From positions 186,001 to 250,000 of the forward strand of contig NZ_CALPDF010000002.1 in the NCBI RefSeq assembly GCF_943193175.1: DNA of 64,000 bases, given 5' to 3'. Of this stretch, positions 1 to 10,166 are shown in pieces. The position numbers and the translations under genes are program-made. Every line of letters starts with the position of its first letter. Positions within the stretch are counted from its first letter, which is position 1. The DNA is from Neobacillus muris (GTDB taxonomy: Bacteria > Bacillota > Bacilli > Bacillales > Cytobacillaceae). The notes beneath the pieces are model-generated. The model was not told where the DNA came from and searched no databases. It worked only from the letters and a program-made list of their open reading frames with translations.

Positions 1-2255
1 ACGATTATCTGGAAGTTATGCCAAAGGAAGTTTATGCACCATTGCTTGAAATGGAACTGGTCCGCGATGAAAAAGCACTTGAAACCATCATTAGCAATAT
101 TGTTGCTTTAGGCGATAAACTGGGGGTTCCGGTTGTAGCTACTGGAAATGTGCATTATTTAAATGAGAACGATAAGATCTACCGGAAGATTTTAATTAGT
201 TCACAGGGTGGCGCTAATCCGTTAAACCGCCATGAACTGCCGGATGTTCACTTTAGAACTACGAACGAAATGCTTGATGCCTTTGCTTTTTTAGGCAAGG
301 ATAAGGCAAAAGAGATCGTGGTGGAAAATACCAATAAAATTGCTGATATGATTGATGACATTAAACCGATAAAAGACGACCTCTATACTCCGAAAATTGA
401 AGGAGCCGAGGAGGAGATGCGCCGGATGAGCTATGCAATGGCCCATCAAATATATGGGGACCCGCTGCCAGAAATTGTGGAAGCCCGTCTGGAAAAAGAA
501 TTAAAAAGTATTATTGGGCACGGATTTGCGGTTATTTATTTGATTGCTCACAAGCTGGTAAAGAAATCACTCAATGATGGCTACCTAGTTGGTTCGCGTG
601 GTTCTGTCGGTTCCTCATTGGTTGCCACTATGACGGAAATTACCGAAGTCAATCCGCTGCCGCCGCATTATATTTGTCCAATCTGCAAGCATTCTGAATT
701 CTTTAATGATGGTTCGGTTGGTTCCGGATTTGACCTTCCAGATAAAGACTGTCCGCAATGCGGTACAACATATAAGAAAGACGGCCATGATATCCCATTT
801 GAAACCTTCCTTGGCTTTAAAGGGGACAAGGTTCCGGATATCGACTTAAACTTCTCAGGGGAATATCAACCTAGGGCACATAACTATACAAAGGTATTGT
901 TCGGTGAAGATAATGTCTACCGTGCAGGAACGATTGGAACGGTTGCTGATAAAACGGCGTTTGGATATGTTAAAGCTTATCAGCAGGATCATAATCTTCA
1001 AATCCGCGGTGCGGAAATTGAAAGACTGGCATCTGGCTGTACTGGTGTAAAAAGAACAACCGGCCAACACCCGGGAGGAATCATCGTTATCCCTGACTAC
1101 ATGGATGTATTCGATTTTACACCGATTCAATTTCCAGCAGATGATCGTAACTCTGAATGGCGGACTACTCATTTTGACTTCCATTCGATCCATGACAATG
1201 TTCTTAAATTAGATATCCTGGGCCACGATGATCCGACCGTGATCCGGATGCTGCAAGACTTGAGTGGAATTGATCCGAAGACGATCCCCACTGATGATCC
1301 TGAAGTCATGAAAATCTTTAGCGGCACTGAATCACTTGGTGTAACGGAAGAACAAATCATGTGTAAAACAGGCACGTTAGGAATTCCTGAGTTTGGAACG
1401 AGATTTGTCCGGCAAATGCTTGAGGACACAAAGCCCACTACCTTTTCTGAGCTTGTGCAAATTTCTGGACTCTCACATGGTACTGATGTATGGCTGGGAA
1501 ATGCCCAAGAATTGATTCACAATCGCACCTGTACCTTAAGTGAGGTAATCGGCTGCCGGGATGACATTATGGTGTACTTGATATATCAAGGCCTTGAACC
1601 ATCCTTTGCGTTTAAAATTATGGAGTCAGTCCGTAAGGGGAAAGGACTGACAGAGGAAATGGAGGCCGAAATGCGCAGGAACGAGGTACCAGAGTGGTAT
1701 ATTGATTCATGCAAAAAGATTAAATACATGTTCCCAAAAGCCCACGCTGCTGCCTATGTACTAATGGCAGTAAGAATCGCATATTTTAAAGTCCATTTGC
1801 CATTGTTATACTATGCAGCATACTTTACTGTCCGTGCGGAAGACTTCGATCTTGAAACCATGACGAGGGGCCCTGAAGCGATTCGGGCAAAAATCGAGGA
1901 AATAAATGCAAAAGGGTTAGATGCATCCAATAAGGAAAAGAGCTTATTGACTGTTCTTGAACTTGCCTTGGAAATGACAGAAAGAGGCTACTCCTTCCAG
2001 AATTATGATTTGTACAAGTCAGATGCAGCTGAATTTATCATTGATGGGAACACGCTCATTCCTCCATTTAATTCAATTCCGGGTCTAGGGACGAATGCCG
2101 CTGTTAACATTGTCAAAGCTAGGGAGGATGGCGAATTTCTTTCCAAAGAAGACCTGCAGCAGCGCGGCAAAGTTTCTAAAACAATTCTCGAATATCTGGA
2201 TAAACAAGGCTGTTTGGAATCCCTGCCGGAGCAGAATCAGCTTTCTCTTTTCTAG
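1..2255 (+). CDS. polC: DNA polymerase III PolC-type alpha subunit, C-terminal part (5' end outside window)
   Basis: This is the replicative DNA polymerase of low-GC Gram-positives. The reading frame is open from the left window edge, so the gene is cut; about 750 residues remain of a family length near 1,440. Visible parts are the end of the PHP region, the [12 protein letters not shown] block, the PolC-specific four-cysteine zinc motif (CPIC...CPQCG, about bases 678-765), the palm motif [12 protein letters not shown] holding catalytic aspartates (about 832-866), and the TTGQHPGG block. The protein ends in QLSLF, which fits the C-terminal beta-clamp binding peptide known for this family. The 3'-5' exonuclease and N-terminal domains must lie upstream. 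No frameshift was seen. The gene precedes the nusA operon, as in other Bacilli. Confidence 0.97.
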   Translation, partial: DYLEVMPKEVYAPLLEMELVRDEKALETIISNIVALGDKLGVPVVATGNVHYLNENDKIYRKILISSQGGANPLNRHELPDVHFRTTNEMLDAFAFLGKDKAKEIVVENTNKIADMIDDIKPIKDDLYTPKIEGAEEEMRRMSYAMAHQIYGDPLPEIVEARLEKELKSIIGHGFAVIYLIAHKLVKKSLNDGYLVGSRGSVGSSLVATMTEITEVNPLPPHYICPICKHSEFFNDGSVGSGFDLPDKDCPQCGTTYKKDGHDIPFETFLGFKGDKVPDIDLNFSGEYQPRAHNYTKVLFGEDNVYRAGTIGTVADKTAFGYVKAYQQDHNLQIRGAEIERLASGCTGVKRTTGQHPGGIIVIPDYMDVFDFTPIQFPADDRNSEWRTTHFDFHSIHDNVLKLDILGHDDPTVIRMLQDLSGIDPKTIPTDDPEVMKIFSGTESLGVTEEQIMCKTGTLGIPEFGTRFVRQMLEDTKPTTFSELVQISGLSHGTDVWLGNAQELIHNRTCTLSEVIGCRDDIMVYLIYQGLEPSFAFKIMESVRKGKGLTEEMEAEMRRNEVPEWYIDSCKKIKYMFPKAHAAAYVLMAVRIAYFKVHLPLLYYAAYFTVRAEDFDLETMTRGPEAIRAKIEEINAKGLDASNKEKSLLTVLELALEMTERGYSFQNYDLYKSDAAEFIIDGNTLIPPFNSIPGLGTNAAVNIVKAREDGEFLSKEDLQQRGKVSKTILEYLDKQGCLESLPEQNQLSLF

Positions 2256-2286
2256 CTGTCATAATGCCATGCATTAGGGATAACAT

Positions 2287-2315
2287 TTGCATATAGTACT
2301 TGATTATGTTATAGT
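2287..2315 (+). promoter_or_regulatory. candidate sigma-A promoter of the rimP-nusA-infB operon
   Basis: A -10 element TATAGT (2310-2315, five of six) lies 17 bp after TTGCAT (2287-2292, only three of six). It sits in the polC-rimP gap ahead of a hairpin leader. The -35 is weak, so the call rests mainly on position and spacing. Confidence 0.4.
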
Positions 2316-2349
2316 TTTATTGGAAATACTAAGAAATACTCTCGTGCAC

Positions 2350-2380
2350 AAGAGTGGGGACCCTCCCACTCTTTCGTGTT
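2350..2380 (+). terminator. hairpin between polC and rimP (terminator or leader structure)
   Basis: AAGAGTGGG (2350-2358) pairs perfectly with CCCACTCTT (2365-2373) around a 6-nt loop. The T-run after it is broken by CG, so it may be a weak terminator for polC or a regulatory leader of the nusA operon. Confidence 0.6.
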
Positions 2381-2461
2381 GTTTAAGCAGTTTTCTTTCT
2401 TTGATTTTTTAATGGCTTTTGGAGCAACTACATAGAATATGGGTGGAAAAGGAGGTCTAGC

Positions 2462-2932
2462 ATGAGCAAAATAACAGAAGTAGTAGAAGAGCTGGCTGCA
2501 CCAATTTTTCAAGAACTTGACTTGGAATTAGTGGATATCGAGTATGTGAAGGAAGGAAAAAGCTGGTTTCTTCGCGTGTACATCGATAAGGATAACGGAG
2601 TTGACATTGAAGATTGTGGTCTTGTCAGTGAACGTCTAAGCGAAAAGCTTGATGAGGTCGACCCTATTCCTCATAACTATTTTCTTGAAGTATCATCACC
2701 TGGAGCAGAGCGCCCATTAAAAAAGGAAAAAGATTTTCTAAAAGCAATTGGGAAAAATGTCTTTATCAAAACTTATGAACCCATAAATGGGGAAAAAACG
2801 TTTGAGGGGACTTTACTTGAATATGACGGCCAGCTAGTAAAATTGGAAGTCAAAATTAAGACCAGGAAAACAACGGTTGAAATTCCCGTTGAAAAACTGG
2901 CCAGTGCCCGCTTGGCAGTTACATTTTCATAA
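2462..2932 (+). CDS. rimP: ribosome maturation factor RimP
   Basis: RimP is a cytoplasmic factor needed for maturation of the 30S subunit. The product has 156 residues, normal for the family. The N-terminal half carries the [11 protein letters not shown] strand-helix pattern and the conserved SSPGAERPL segment (about residues 78-86). The C-terminal half is the Sm-like beta barrel. The ATG follows the site GGAGGT with good spacing, so the start is secure. It is the first gene of the nusA-infB operon, 36 bp before nusA, the usual arrangement in Bacilli (ylxS in B. subtilis). Nothing is unusual. Confidence 0.96.
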   Translation: MSKITEVVEELAAPIFQELDLELVDIEYVKEGKSWFLRVYIDKDNGVDIEDCGLVSERLSEKLDEVDPIPHNYFLEVSSPGAERPLKKEKDFLKAIGKNVFIKTYEPINGEKTFEGTLLEYDGQLVKLEVKIKTRKTTVEIPVEKLASARLAVTFS

Positions 2933-2968
2933 AAATACAATTTAAAAAGGTTAGGGGGATACGAACAA

Positions 2969-4090
2969 ATGAGCAGCGAATTATTAGATGCTCTTACTGT
3001 ACTGGAGAAAGAGAAAGGTATTTCCAGAGACGTATTAATTGATGCTATTGAAGCTGCACTTATTTCTGCTTATCGCCGCAATTTCAATCAGGCACAGAAC
3101 GTAAGAATTGACTTGAATTTGGGAACAGGCACCATGCGTGTTTTTGCACGTAAAGAGGTGGTGGATGAGGTTTTTGATCCACGACTGGAAATTTCTATTG
3201 AAGATGCAAGGAGACTCAATCCAAACTACCAAGTAGAAGACGTTGTCGAAATGGAAGTTACCCCGAAAGACTTCGGGAGAATTGCAGCGCAAACGGCAAA
3301 ACAAGTGGTTACCCAGCGTGTTAGAGAAGCAGAGCGGGGTATCATCTACTCTGAATTTATCGACCGTGAAGAAGACATTATGACGGGGATTGTGCAAAGG
3401 CTCGATTCCAAGTTTATTTATGTCAGCCTTGGCAAAATTGAGGCATTGCTGCCTATCAATGAACAAATGCCAAATGAACGCTACAAGCCACATGACCGGA
3501 TTAAGGTTTTTATCACGAAAGTGGAAAAAACAACAAAGGGACCACAAATTTTTGTATCCCGTACTCATCCGGGACTTTTAAAGCGGCTTTTTGAAATTGA
3601 AGTACCGGAAATTTATGATGGCACAGTGGAAATTAAATCGGTGGCCCGCGAAGCCGGAGACCGTTCGAAAATTTCTGTTCATTCCGATAATCCGGAAGTG
3701 GATCCAGTTGGTGCCTGCGTTGGTCCAAAAGGGACAAGGGTTCAAGCTGTTGTAAATGAACTAAAAGGTGAAAAAATCGATATTGTAAAATGGTCTGATG
3801 ATCCAGTTGTATTCGTTGCAAATGCCCTTAGTCCTTCAAAAGTACTTGACGTAATGGTCAATGAAGAAGAGAAAGCTACTACAGTAGTTGTTCCAGATTA
3901 CCAATTATCACTAGCTATTGGCAAGCGCGGCCAAAATGCCCGGCTTGCAGCAAAATTAACTGGCTGGAAAATTGACATAAAATCAGAATCTGAAGCCCGT
4001 GAAAAGGGAATATATCCACGTGAGGAAACAATCAGATTATTTGATGATTCTCCTGAACCAGATTTTGATTATGACGAAGAGTTAGAATAG
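2969..4090 (+). CDS. nusA: transcription termination/antitermination protein NusA
   Basis: NusA binds RNA polymerase and the nascent RNA and modulates pausing, intrinsic termination and antitermination. The 373-residue product has the order typical of Gram-positives: an N-terminal polymerase-binding domain (about 1-125), an S1 domain (about 135-200), then two KH domains. The NusA signatures [16 protein letters not shown] (about 247-262) and [23 protein letters not shown] in the second KH are visible. The acidic C-terminal repeats of proteobacterial NusA are absent, as expected here. The start follows an AGGGGG site. The gene sits between rimP and rnpM in one operon. Confidence 0.97.
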   Translation: MSSELLDALTVLEKEKGISRDVLIDAIEAALISAYRRNFNQAQNVRIDLNLGTGTMRVFARKEVVDEVFDPRLEISIEDARRLNPNYQVEDVVEMEVTPKDFGRIAAQTAKQVVTQRVREAERGIIYSEFIDREEDIMTGIVQRLDSKFIYVSLGKIEALLPINEQMPNERYKPHDRIKVFITKVEKTTKGPQIFVSRTHPGLLKRLFEIEVPEIYDGTVEIKSVAREAGDRSKISVHSDNPEVDPVGACVGPKGTRVQAVVNELKGEKIDIVKWSDDPVVFVANALSPSKVLDVMVNEEEKATTVVVPDYQLSLAIGKRGQNARLAAKLTGWKIDIKSESEAREKGIYPREETIRLFDDSPEPDFDYDEELE

Positions 4091-4107
4091 GTTTGAGGTG
4101 AATAATC

Positions 4108-4392
4108 GTGAACACTAAAAGAAAAGTTCCGATGCGCAAGTGTGTGGCAACCGGTGAAATGAAGCCGAAAAAAGAACTCGTTCGCATTGTTCGCTCAAAA
4201 GAAGGCGAAGTTTCTATCGATTTGACGGGGAAAAAGTCCGGCAGGGGAGCGTACCTTTCTAAGGAAAAGGATGCTGTTTTGCTGGCAAAGAAAAAAAATA
4301 TTCTTTCCAATCATTTAGAGGTACTAATCGATGATTCTCTATATGATGAACTTCTTGAACTAATCGAGAAGGAGAATGGGTCACCCAAATGA
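4108..4392 (+). CDS. rnpM: YlxR family RNA-binding protein (RnpM)
   Basis: This 94-residue basic protein belongs to the YlxR (DUF448) family; the B. subtilis member has been described as a modulator of RNase P and named RnpM. The family signature [17 protein letters not shown] (about residues 7-23) and the GRGAYLS segment are present. The start is GTG, placed by the GAGGTG site at 4095-4100. The stop overlaps the ylxQ start by 4 bp (ATGA), so the two are translationally coupled. It has the standard place between nusA and ylxQ. Confidence 0.93.
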   Translation: MNTKRKVPMRKCVATGEMKPKKELVRIVRSKEGEVSIDLTGKKSGRGAYLSKEKDAVLLAKKKNILSNHLEVLIDDSLYDELLELIEKENGSPK

Positions 4393-4691
4393 GACAAAAT
4401 CAATGGATGTCTCTCCTAGGGTTGGCCAATCGAGCACGGAAAATCATATCAGGTGAAGAGCTATCTGTGAAGCAAATCCGCAGTGGAAATGCTAAACTTG
4501 TTTTATTATCTGCAGATGCATCTCAAAATACGACAAAAAAAATTACAGATAAATGTAATTCATATGCAGTTCCTTTAAAAATAGTTGAAAATCGTTATCT
4601 TCTTGGCCAGTCAATCGGCAAAGAAGCCCGCGTTGTGGTAGCTGTTTTAGATGATGGATTTGCCCAGAAACTGGTGACGTTGCTCGATTAA
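4389..4691 (+). CDS. ylxQ: L7Ae-family RNA-binding protein YlxQ
   Basis: A 100-residue member of the L7Ae/L30e/S12e/Gadd45 fold, which binds kink-turn RNA; B. subtilis YlxQ and YbxF are the relatives. Visible features are [16 protein letters not shown] near the N-terminus and the central [13 protein letters not shown] strand-helix. The exact RNA target of YlxQ is not settled. The start overlaps the rnpM stop by 4 bp. It lies 20 bp before infB. The length is normal and there is no sign of damage. Confidence 0.92.
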   Translation: MRQNQWMSLLGLANRARKIISGEELSVKQIRSGNAKLVLLSADASQNTTKKITDKCNSYAVPLKIVENRYLLGQSIGKEARVVVAVLDDGFAQKLVTLLD

Positions 4692-4711
4692 ATCTAGCGG
4701 GGGTGAAATGA

Positions 4712-6994
4712 ATGAGTAAAATGCGTGTTTATGAGTATGCAAAAAAATATAACCTTTCGAGTAAGGAAATTATAACGAAATTAAAAGAAATGAATATAGA
4801 GGTTTCCAACCATATGGCCACATTAGAAGCAGGAGATATTAAAAAGCTGGATGCAGTTTACACGAAGAAAGAAAGCAGCTCCTCTCAGCAAAAACAAGGG
4901 AATGCTGCGCAGCAAAAACAATCCAATAATCCACGTCCTGCAGGGCAAAATATGGCCAAAAAGCCAGTGGTACCGCCAAAGTCCAATCCTAAGGCTTTTG
5001 AGGAAGAAGAGGACAAATTGGCTGTTCCTGCAAAAGTAAAAGTTGCTGTACCGCCAAAAGCAAAAGAAGGAAAAAAACACGATCAGGAATACCAGTCTAA
5101 AGAAAACAAGGCTTTTCAAGCTGGCAAGCCAAAAAATAAGCCGAATCATAATCAAAACCAAAATCGGAATCATAATAATAGGCGGAAAAACCAGCCTCCT
5201 GTACAACAGGCTGCAACACAGAAGAAAAAGGAAAAAGAACTTCCAGCCAAAATTACGTTTAGTGAATCACTGACGGTTGCTGAGCTGGCCAAAAAGCTCC
5301 ACAGAGAGCCATCAGAAATTATCAAAAAACTATTCCTGCTTGGAGTGATGGCCACCATCAATCAAGCGCTGGATAAAGACGCGATTGAGCTTATTGCGGG
5401 TGAGTACGGAGTAGAAGTGGAAGAAGAAATAAAGGTGGATACCACTGATTTAGAGAATTATTTTACTGAAGATGCACCGGACAATCTTGCTGAGCGTCCT
5501 GCAGTTGTGACAATCATGGGTCACGTCGACCATGGTAAAACGACCCTGCTTGATTCTATCCGTAATACTAAAGTTACGGAAGGAGAAGCTGGAGGTATTA
5601 CCCAACATATAGGGGCTTATCAAGTTGTTGAAAATGGCAAAAAAATCACCTTCTTGGACACACCAGGACACGCTGCTTTTACAACGATGCGGGCGCGGGG
5701 AGCTCAAATCACAGACATTACAATTCTTGTGGTAGCTGCTGATGACGGGGTAATGCCGCAAACTGTTGAAGCAATCAATCACGCTAAAGCTGCTGAAGTA
5801 CCAATTATCGTCGCAGTCAACAAAATGGATAAGCCGGATGCCAATGCGGACCGCGTTATGCAAGAGCTTACTGAGCATGGGTTAGTTGCGGAAGCATGGG
5901 GCGGCGATGTGATCTTTGTTCCACTATCCGCGAAAACTGGCGAAGGAATCGATAATTTACTGGAAATGATTCTATTAGTCAGCGAAGTGGAAGAATACAA
6001 AGCGAATCCAAACCGCAATGCAGTTGGTACAGTAATTGAAGCAAGACTTGACAAAGGCCGCGGTTCCGTTGCTACGCTCCTTGTCCAAAACGGCACATTG
6101 AAAATTGGGGACCCAATTGTTGTCGGAAATACGTTTGGACGTGTCAGGGCAATGGTCAACGATTTAGGGCGGCGCGTGAAGGAAGCGGGTCCATCTACAC
6201 CTGTCGAAATTACTGGATTAAATGAAGTGCCTCAGGCTGGTGACCGTTTTGTCGTATTTGACGATGAAAAAACTGCCCGTCAAGTGGGAGAAGCACGTGC
6301 ACAGCTAGCACTTGCGGCCCAGCGCGGCGAAAAAACCCGTGTTAGCTTAGATAACTTGTTTGAACAACTAAAACAAGGCGAAATGAAGGACCTTAATATC
6401 ATTATTAAAGCGGATGTTCAAGGCTCTGCAGAAGCATTGGCAGCCTCCTTGCAAAAAATTGATGTTGAGGGAGTCGTCATTAAGATTATCCACAGCGGTA
6501 CTGGTGCCATTAATGAGTCCGATATTACTCTGGCCTCTGCATCGAATGCCATTGTTATTGGTTTCAATGTCCGCCCTGATGCGAATGCAAAACGGGCTGC
6601 TGAGTCTGAGAAAGTAGATGTCCGTCTGCACCGGATTATTTATAAAGTGATTGAAGAAATGGAAGCAGCGATGAAGGGGATGCTTGATCCTGAATTCCAA
6701 GAAAAAATCATCGGCCAGGCTGAAGTCCGCCAAACCTTTAAAGTATCAAAGGTGGGAACGATTGCCGGTTCATATGTAACGGACGGAAAAATCACCCGTG
6801 ACAGCGGAGTCCGGGTAATCCGTGATGGGATTGTCATTTTTGAAGGTGAAGTGGACGCGTTAAAACGTTTTAAAGATGACGCCAAAGAGGTTTCTCAAGG
6901 ATATGAATGTGGAATTACCATTAGAAACTTCAACGATATTAAAGAAGGCGACATCATTGAAGCATATGTAATGGAAGAAGTCGAACGGAAATGA
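4712..6994 (+). CDS. infB: translation initiation factor IF-2
   Basis: IF-2 is the GTPase that brings initiator tRNA to the 30S subunit and promotes subunit joining. The 760-residue product has a short helical N-terminal module, a long Q/N/K-rich low-complexity linker (about 50-160), a second N-terminal module, then the G domain. GHVDHGKTT (G1, near 270), DTPGH (G3) and NKMDK (G4) are all present, followed by the beta-barrel and C-terminal fMet-tRNA binding domains. The start at 4712 sits 6 nt after GGGGGTGA. The stop overlaps ylxP by 4 bp. The linker is rapidly evolving and of no special note. Confidence 0.97.
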   Translation: MSKMRVYEYAKKYNLSSKEIITKLKEMNIEVSNHMATLEAGDIKKLDAVYTKKESSSSQQKQGNAAQQKQSNNPRPAGQNMAKKPVVPPKSNPKAFEEEEDKLAVPAKVKVAVPPKAKEGKKHDQEYQSKENKAFQAGKPKNKPNHNQNQNRNHNNRRKNQPPVQQAATQKKKEKELPAKITFSESLTVAELAKKLHREPSEIIKKLFLLGVMATINQALDKDAIELIAGEYGVEVEEEIKVDTTDLENYFTEDAPDNLAERPAVVTIMGHVDHGKTTLLDSIRNTKVTEGEAGGITQHIGAYQVVENGKKITFLDTPGHAAFTTMRARGAQITDITILVVAADDGVMPQTVEAINHAKAAEVPIIVAVNKMDKPDANADRVMQELTEHGLVAEAWGGDVIFVPLSAKTGEGIDNLLEMILLVSEVEEYKANPNRNAVGTVIEARLDKGRGSVATLLVQNGTLKIGDPIVVGNTFGRVRAMVNDLGRRVKEAGPSTPVEITGLNEVPQAGDRFVVFDDEKTARQVGEARAQLALAAQRGEKTRVSLDNLFEQLKQGEMKDLNIIIKADVQGSAEALAASLQKIDVEGVVIKIIHSGTGAINESDITLASASNAIVIGFNVRPDANAKRAAESEKVDVRLHRIIYKVIEEMEAAMKGMLDPEFQEKIIGQAEVRQTFKVSKVGTIAGSYVTDGKITRDSGVRVIRDGIVIFEGEVDALKRFKDDAKEVSQGYECGITIRNFNDIKEGDIIEAYVMEEVERK

Positions 6995-7272
6995 TCGTCG
7001 GCATCGCCTCATGTGAATGCATCATTTACGATGCCCATTCCTTGAAAGAGAAGCGAGCCGTTTTGCAAAGAATTCTTGCCCGCTTGAAACAAAAATTTAA
7101 TGTTTCAGCAGCAGAGGTAGACTTTCAGGATGTATGGCAGCGGACAAAGATTGCCATCGCAGCAGTATCCCAAGCAAAGGCTGGGGCTGAAAAAGAATTG
7201 CAAAACGCGTTAAAGTTAATTGACTCGTTTCCGGAGATCGAGAGGACAATCACCGAAATAGAATGGCTTTGA
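6991..7272 (+). CDS. ylxP: DUF503 family protein YlxP
   Basis: A 93-residue protein of the DUF503 family, found between infB and rbfA in most Bacilli. Its function has not been established; the position suggests a link with ribosome biogenesis or translation. Visible features are the family N-terminus ([26 protein letters not shown]) shortened here to its hallmark HSLKEKR, and a conserved [13 protein letters not shown] segment. It overlaps infB by 4 bp (ATGA), so translation is coupled. The length is normal. Confidence 0.9.
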   Translation: MIVGIASCECIIYDAHSLKEKRAVLQRILARLKQKFNVSAAEVDFQDVWQRTKIAIAAVSQAKAGAEKELQNALKLIDSFPEIERTITEIEWL

Positions 7273-7288
7273 ATAAGAGGTGAATGTG

Positions 7289-7660
7289 ATGAGCCTTAGA
7301 GCAAATCGTGTTGGAGAGCAAATGAAAAAAGAACTTAGTGATATCATTGGCCGGAAGATCAAGGATCCACGCATCGGCTTTGTGACAGTCACAGACGTTC
7401 AAGTAACTGGAGATTTGCAGCAAGCAAAAGTGTATATTTCCGTATTAGGTGACGATGAACAAAAAGAGAATACCTTAAAAGGTTTGGCAAAGGCAAAAGG
7501 CTTTATTCGAACTGAAATCGGCCATCGTATTCGATTGCGCAAAACACCGGAAATTATTTTTGAGTTTGATGAGTCGATCGATTATGGAAATCGAATCGAA
7601 ACATTACTTCATCAAATACAATCTGGTGACGAGCAGCCAGAATCGAAGGATGAAAAATAA
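7289..7660 (+). CDS. rbfA: 30S ribosome-binding factor RbfA
   Basis: RbfA is a KH-fold protein that binds late 30S precursors and helps 16S rRNA processing, including in the cold. The product has 123 residues from ATG 7289, chosen because AGAGGTGA lies 5 nt upstream and relatives begin with [14 protein letters not shown] at 7280 would lie inside that site. Conserved blocks are [26 protein letters not shown] and IRLRKTPEI, ending with [13 protein letters not shown] strong terminator-like hairpin follows, separating it from truB. Confidence 0.95.
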   Translation: MSLRANRVGEQMKKELSDIIGRKIKDPRIGFVTVTDVQVTGDLQQAKVYISVLGDDEQKENTLKGLAKAKGFIRTEIGHRIRLRKTPEIIFEFDESIDYGNRIETLLHQIQSGDEQPESKDEK

Positions 7661-7722
7661 TTCTCTTGTTTAATTCGAAAATGCACTCCTAAGAATGAAA
7701 TGGTTCGTATAAAAAACGAGAG

Positions 7723-7754
7723 AAATGGATAGACGCTTGTCTATCCATTTTTTT
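7723..7754 (+). terminator. strong hairpin plus T-run between rbfA and truB
   Basis: AAATGGATAGAC (7723-7734) pairs perfectly with GTCTATCCATTT (7739-7750) around a GCTT loop, followed by four more Ts. It ends only 6 nt before the truB ribosome binding site. Confidence 0.85.
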
Positions 7755-7780
7755 CGGGTTGGAAAGGAGTTTTTTATAAA

Positions 7781-8695
7781 TTGGAAGGAATATTGCCATT
7801 ATATAAACCTGCAGGATTAACGAGCCACGATTGTGTTTTTAAATTAAGAAAAATCCTTAAAACGAAAAAAATCGGCCACACAGGCACGCTTGACCCTGAT
7901 GTGACCGGCGTTCTGCCGATTTGCATAGGAAAGGCAACAAAAGTGGCTGAATATATCACGGATGCAGGAAAAGCTTATGAGGGTGAAGTAACGATTGGCT
8001 TTTCCACGACTACAGAAGATGCTTCAGGGGAAGTAGTAGAAAAAAAACGGATAGACCGGACAATTTCTCGCAAAGAAATACTTAGTGTTCTTGAATCATT
8101 CACAGGGGAAATTGAACAGACACCGCCCATGTATTCGGCTGTTAAGGTAGGAGGCGTAAGGCTTTATGAATATGCCCGTAAAGGAATCCAAGTCGAACGG
8201 CCGACAAGAAAGATTACGATTTATTCAAATGAATTGCTTGATGAGCGGGATGAATTTTCCGGAGAGGTTATACGTTTTAAATTCAGAGTCAGCTGCAGTA
8301 AAGGGACCTATATTCGGACATTAGCAGTCATGATTGGCCAAGCGCTGGGATTTCCTGCCCACATGTCTGCACTCACCAGAATCCAGTCTGCCTCATTTAC
8401 CTTAAATGATTGTTTGACATTTGAACAAGTTGAAAAGCTGATGGAAGAGGGAAAAATAGCAGACTATTTAAGACCTTTAGAAACCGCTCTTTCTCATTTG
8501 CCGAAAATGGTGATACATGATAAAGTAGCAGAGAAAGTGAAAAATGGTGCGGTTTTAACTATTCCTGAGCACTTAATGAAATGTAACGGCCCGATTATAG
8601 CTGAAACGGAAAGTGGATTGGCACTCGCCATTTATTCCCAGCATCCTAATAAGCCAGGGCTGCTCAAACCAATTAAGGTGTTAAGGAACGAATAG
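7781..8695 (+). CDS. truB: tRNA pseudouridine(55) synthase TruB
   Basis: TruB isomerises U55 in the T-loop of tRNAs to pseudouridine. The 304-residue product begins at a TTG placed by the GGAAAGGAG site at 7761-7769. The catalytic motif is GHTGTLDP with the nucleophilic aspartate at residue 38. Also visible are the KPAGLTSH N-terminus, the TPPMYSAVKVGG segment and the CSKGTYIRTL segment typical of the family, then a C-terminal PUA-like region. It lies directly downstream of a terminator-like hairpin and is followed within 50 bp by ribF, with a short tandem repeat in between. Confidence 0.96.
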   Translation: MEGILPLYKPAGLTSHDCVFKLRKILKTKKIGHTGTLDPDVTGVLPICIGKATKVAEYITDAGKAYEGEVTIGFSTTTEDASGEVVEKKRIDRTISRKEILSVLESFTGEIEQTPPMYSAVKVGGVRLYEYARKGIQVERPTRKITIYSNELLDERDEFSGEVIRFKFRVSCSKGTYIRTLAVMIGQALGFPAHMSALTRIQSASFTLNDCLTFEQVEKLMEEGKIADYLRPLETALSHLPKMVIHDKVAEKVKNGAVLTIPEHLMKCNGPIIAETESGLALAIYSQHPNKPGLLKPIKVLRNE

Positions 8696-8736
8696 AAAAG
8701 GTATAGATAGAAAAGGTATAGATAGAAAAGGTGAAG
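8692..8736 (+). repeat. three tandem 15-bp repeats carrying the ribF ribosome binding site
   Basis: The unit ATAGAAAAGGTATAG occurs at 8692-8706 and 8707-8721, and a third copy ending GTGAAG fills 8722-8736. The first copy overlaps the truB stop. Only the third is at working distance from the ribF start, so the other two are duplicated AAAAGGT boxes. Confidence 0.9.
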
Positions 8737-8741
8737 TACAA

Positions 8742-9695
8742 TTGGATGTATTTAAGCTTAGTTTTCCATTAATCCTTGCGAAAAATCAATTCCCCCCTCT
8801 GGCAATGGCTTTGGGATTTTTTGATGGGGTCCATCTTGGACATCAGAAAGTGATTGCTGAAGCAAAAAAACAGGCAGCAGAAAATGGGCTTGGGTGTGCA
8901 GTTATGACGTTTGATCCTCATCCTTCTGTGGTTTTGGGGAAAAATAACCAGCATGTACAGTCAATTACTCCTTTAGCGGAAAAAGTCAATAAAATTGCCG
9001 AGCTTGGAGTTGACTATTTGTTTATTGTTCATTTTACTCCTGAATTCGCCAATTTGCTTCCACAGGAATTCGTGGATCATTATATCATAGGATTAAATGT
9101 CAAACATGTAGCAGCAGGCTTTGATTTTACCTACGGAAGAATGGGGAAAGGCACCATGGAGACCTTGCCATTTCATTCAAGAGACATGTTTTCTTACTCA
9201 GTAGTACCGAAGTTTACAGAGGGGAATGAAAAGGTTAGTTCGACTAGAATACGCAAATTGCTTAGAGACGGGAAAGTGGATGAACTGCCTGTCTTGCTTG
9301 GCAGGTATTATACAACTGCTGGGACTGTGGTGCATGGAGATAAACGAGGCAGGGCAATTGGATTCCCTACTGCAAATGTAGAGATTTCTGATGACTGCAT
9401 TCTGCCGCCAACTGGTGTTTATGCTGTTAAGCTGCTTGTGAATCAGCAATGGCACGACGGGGTTTGTAATCTAGGATATAGGCCGACGTTCTATAATGAG
9501 ACCGTAAAACCTTCTGTTGAAGTACATTTATTTGACTACAATCATGAATTCTATGGGGAAGAGGTAACCATCGAGTGGCATCGGCGCCTGAGACAAGAAC
9601 AGAAATTCGCGGGAATTGATGAATTGGTTCTACAAATCGAACAGGATAAACGCAGCGCTCTACAATACTTTAAAGAAAATCGACAAGCTCTCTGA
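8742..9695 (+). CDS. ribF: bifunctional riboflavin kinase / FAD synthetase
   Basis: This enzyme phosphorylates riboflavin to FMN and adenylates FMN to FAD. The 317-residue product has the N-terminal nucleotidyltransferase domain (about 1-180) with GFFDGVHLGHQ (about residues 26-36) and VSSTRIRKLL, followed by the riboflavin kinase barrel with GRAIGFPTANV. The start is TTG, 7 nt after AAAAGGTGA in the third copy of a tandem repeat. It is cotranscribed with truB, as in relatives (ribC in B. subtilis). No FMN riboswitch is seen here. Confidence 0.96.
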   Translation: MDVFKLSFPLILAKNQFPPLAMALGFFDGVHLGHQKVIAEAKKQAAENGLGCAVMTFDPHPSVVLGKNNQHVQSITPLAEKVNKIAELGVDYLFIVHFTPEFANLLPQEFVDHYIIGLNVKHVAAGFDFTYGRMGKGTMETLPFHSRDMFSYSVVPKFTEGNEKVSSTRIRKLLRDGKVDELPVLLGRYYTTAGTVVHGDKRGRAIGFPTANVEISDDCILPPTGVYAVKLLVNQQWHDGVCNLGYRPTFYNETVKPSVEVHLFDYNHEFYGEEVTIEWHRRLRQEQKFAGIDELVLQIEQDKRSALQYFKENRQAL

Positions 9696-9702
9696 TTTTA
9701 TA

Positions 9703-9725
9703 AAGAAAAAGGATTTTTCTTGTAA
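9703..9725 (+). terminator. weak AT-only hairpin after ribF
   Basis: AAGAAAAA and TTTTTCTT pair around a 3-nt loop. With no G-C closing core it would be a weak terminator at best. Confidence 0.3.
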
Positions 9726-9742
9726 TATATTATCGTTTAAAC

Positions 9743-9864
9743 TTGCATTTTTTAATAAAACAAGGTATTCTTAAATACGTATTAAAAATAACCTTTGCTT
9801 GGCAAGTCGAGTCACCGACGCTTGCTCGGTAAATGGGGATTGTAATTTTAGGAGGTGAACACGG
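9743..9864 (+). promoter_or_regulatory. rpsO promoter candidate and S15 leader
   Basis: TTGCAT (9743-9748) and TATTCT (9766-9771) are 17 bp apart and may form the rpsO promoter, with a poor -35. The leader that follows, up to AGGAGGTGA, contains a foldable segment with repeated GCTTG, CGAGTC and GCTCGG blocks. S15 represses its own leader in Bacilli; that this leader does so is inference from position. Confidence 0.4.
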
Positions 9865-10134
9865 ATGGCAATCACACAAGAGCGTAAAAACGAAATCATC
9901 AATGAGTACAAAACTCATGAGAACGACACAGGATCTGCAGAAGTACAAATCGCTGTCCTTACTGAACAAATCAACAACTTAAATGACCACTTGCGTACTC
10001 ACAAGAAAGATCATCATTCACGCCGCGGTCTTTTAAAAATGGTTGGTAAACGTCGTAATCTTTTAACATACCTACGTAACAAAGATGTACAACGTTACCG
10101 CGAGTTAATTAATAAGCTTGGCCTACGTCGTTAG
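9865..10134 (+). CDS. rpsO: 30S ribosomal protein S15
   Basis: S15 binds the central domain of 16S rRNA early in 30S assembly. The product has 89 residues, the standard length. The family signature is clear: [18 protein letters not shown] near residue 22, followed by [19 protein letters not shown] (about 50-68). The start follows a strong AGGAGGTGA. The gene has its own leader and terminator, so it is a separate unit between ribF and pnp. In other bacteria the rpsO-pnp pair is cotranscribed in part. Confidence 0.98.
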   Translation: MAITQERKNEIINEYKTHENDTGSAEVQIAVLTEQINNLNDHLRTHKKDHHSRRGLLKMVGKRRNLLTYLRNKDVQRYRELINKLGLRR

Positions 10135-10141
10135 TTTACAG

Positions 10142-10166
10142 AAGCGGGATTTTTCCCGCTTTTTTA
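10142..10166 (+). terminator. rpsO intrinsic terminator
   Basis: AAGCGGGA (10142-10149) pairs with TCCCGCTT (10154-10161) around four Ts, followed by a T-run. Confidence 0.9.

Noticed and set aside
2350..2373. polC-rimP hairpin as a known riboswitch
   Set aside because: It is a single stem without a conserved aptamer core.
3035..3568. 177-codon frame on the minus strand inside nusA
   Set aside because: It lies wholly within a well-conserved gene, has no ribosome binding site and no protein-family pattern. The same holds for the other long antisense frames in rimP, infB, pnp and ymfH.
4708..4719. three-codon minicistron overlapping the infB start
   Set aside because: ATG AAT GAG TAA has only 2 nt between the ribosome binding site and its start; the infB start has the better spacing.
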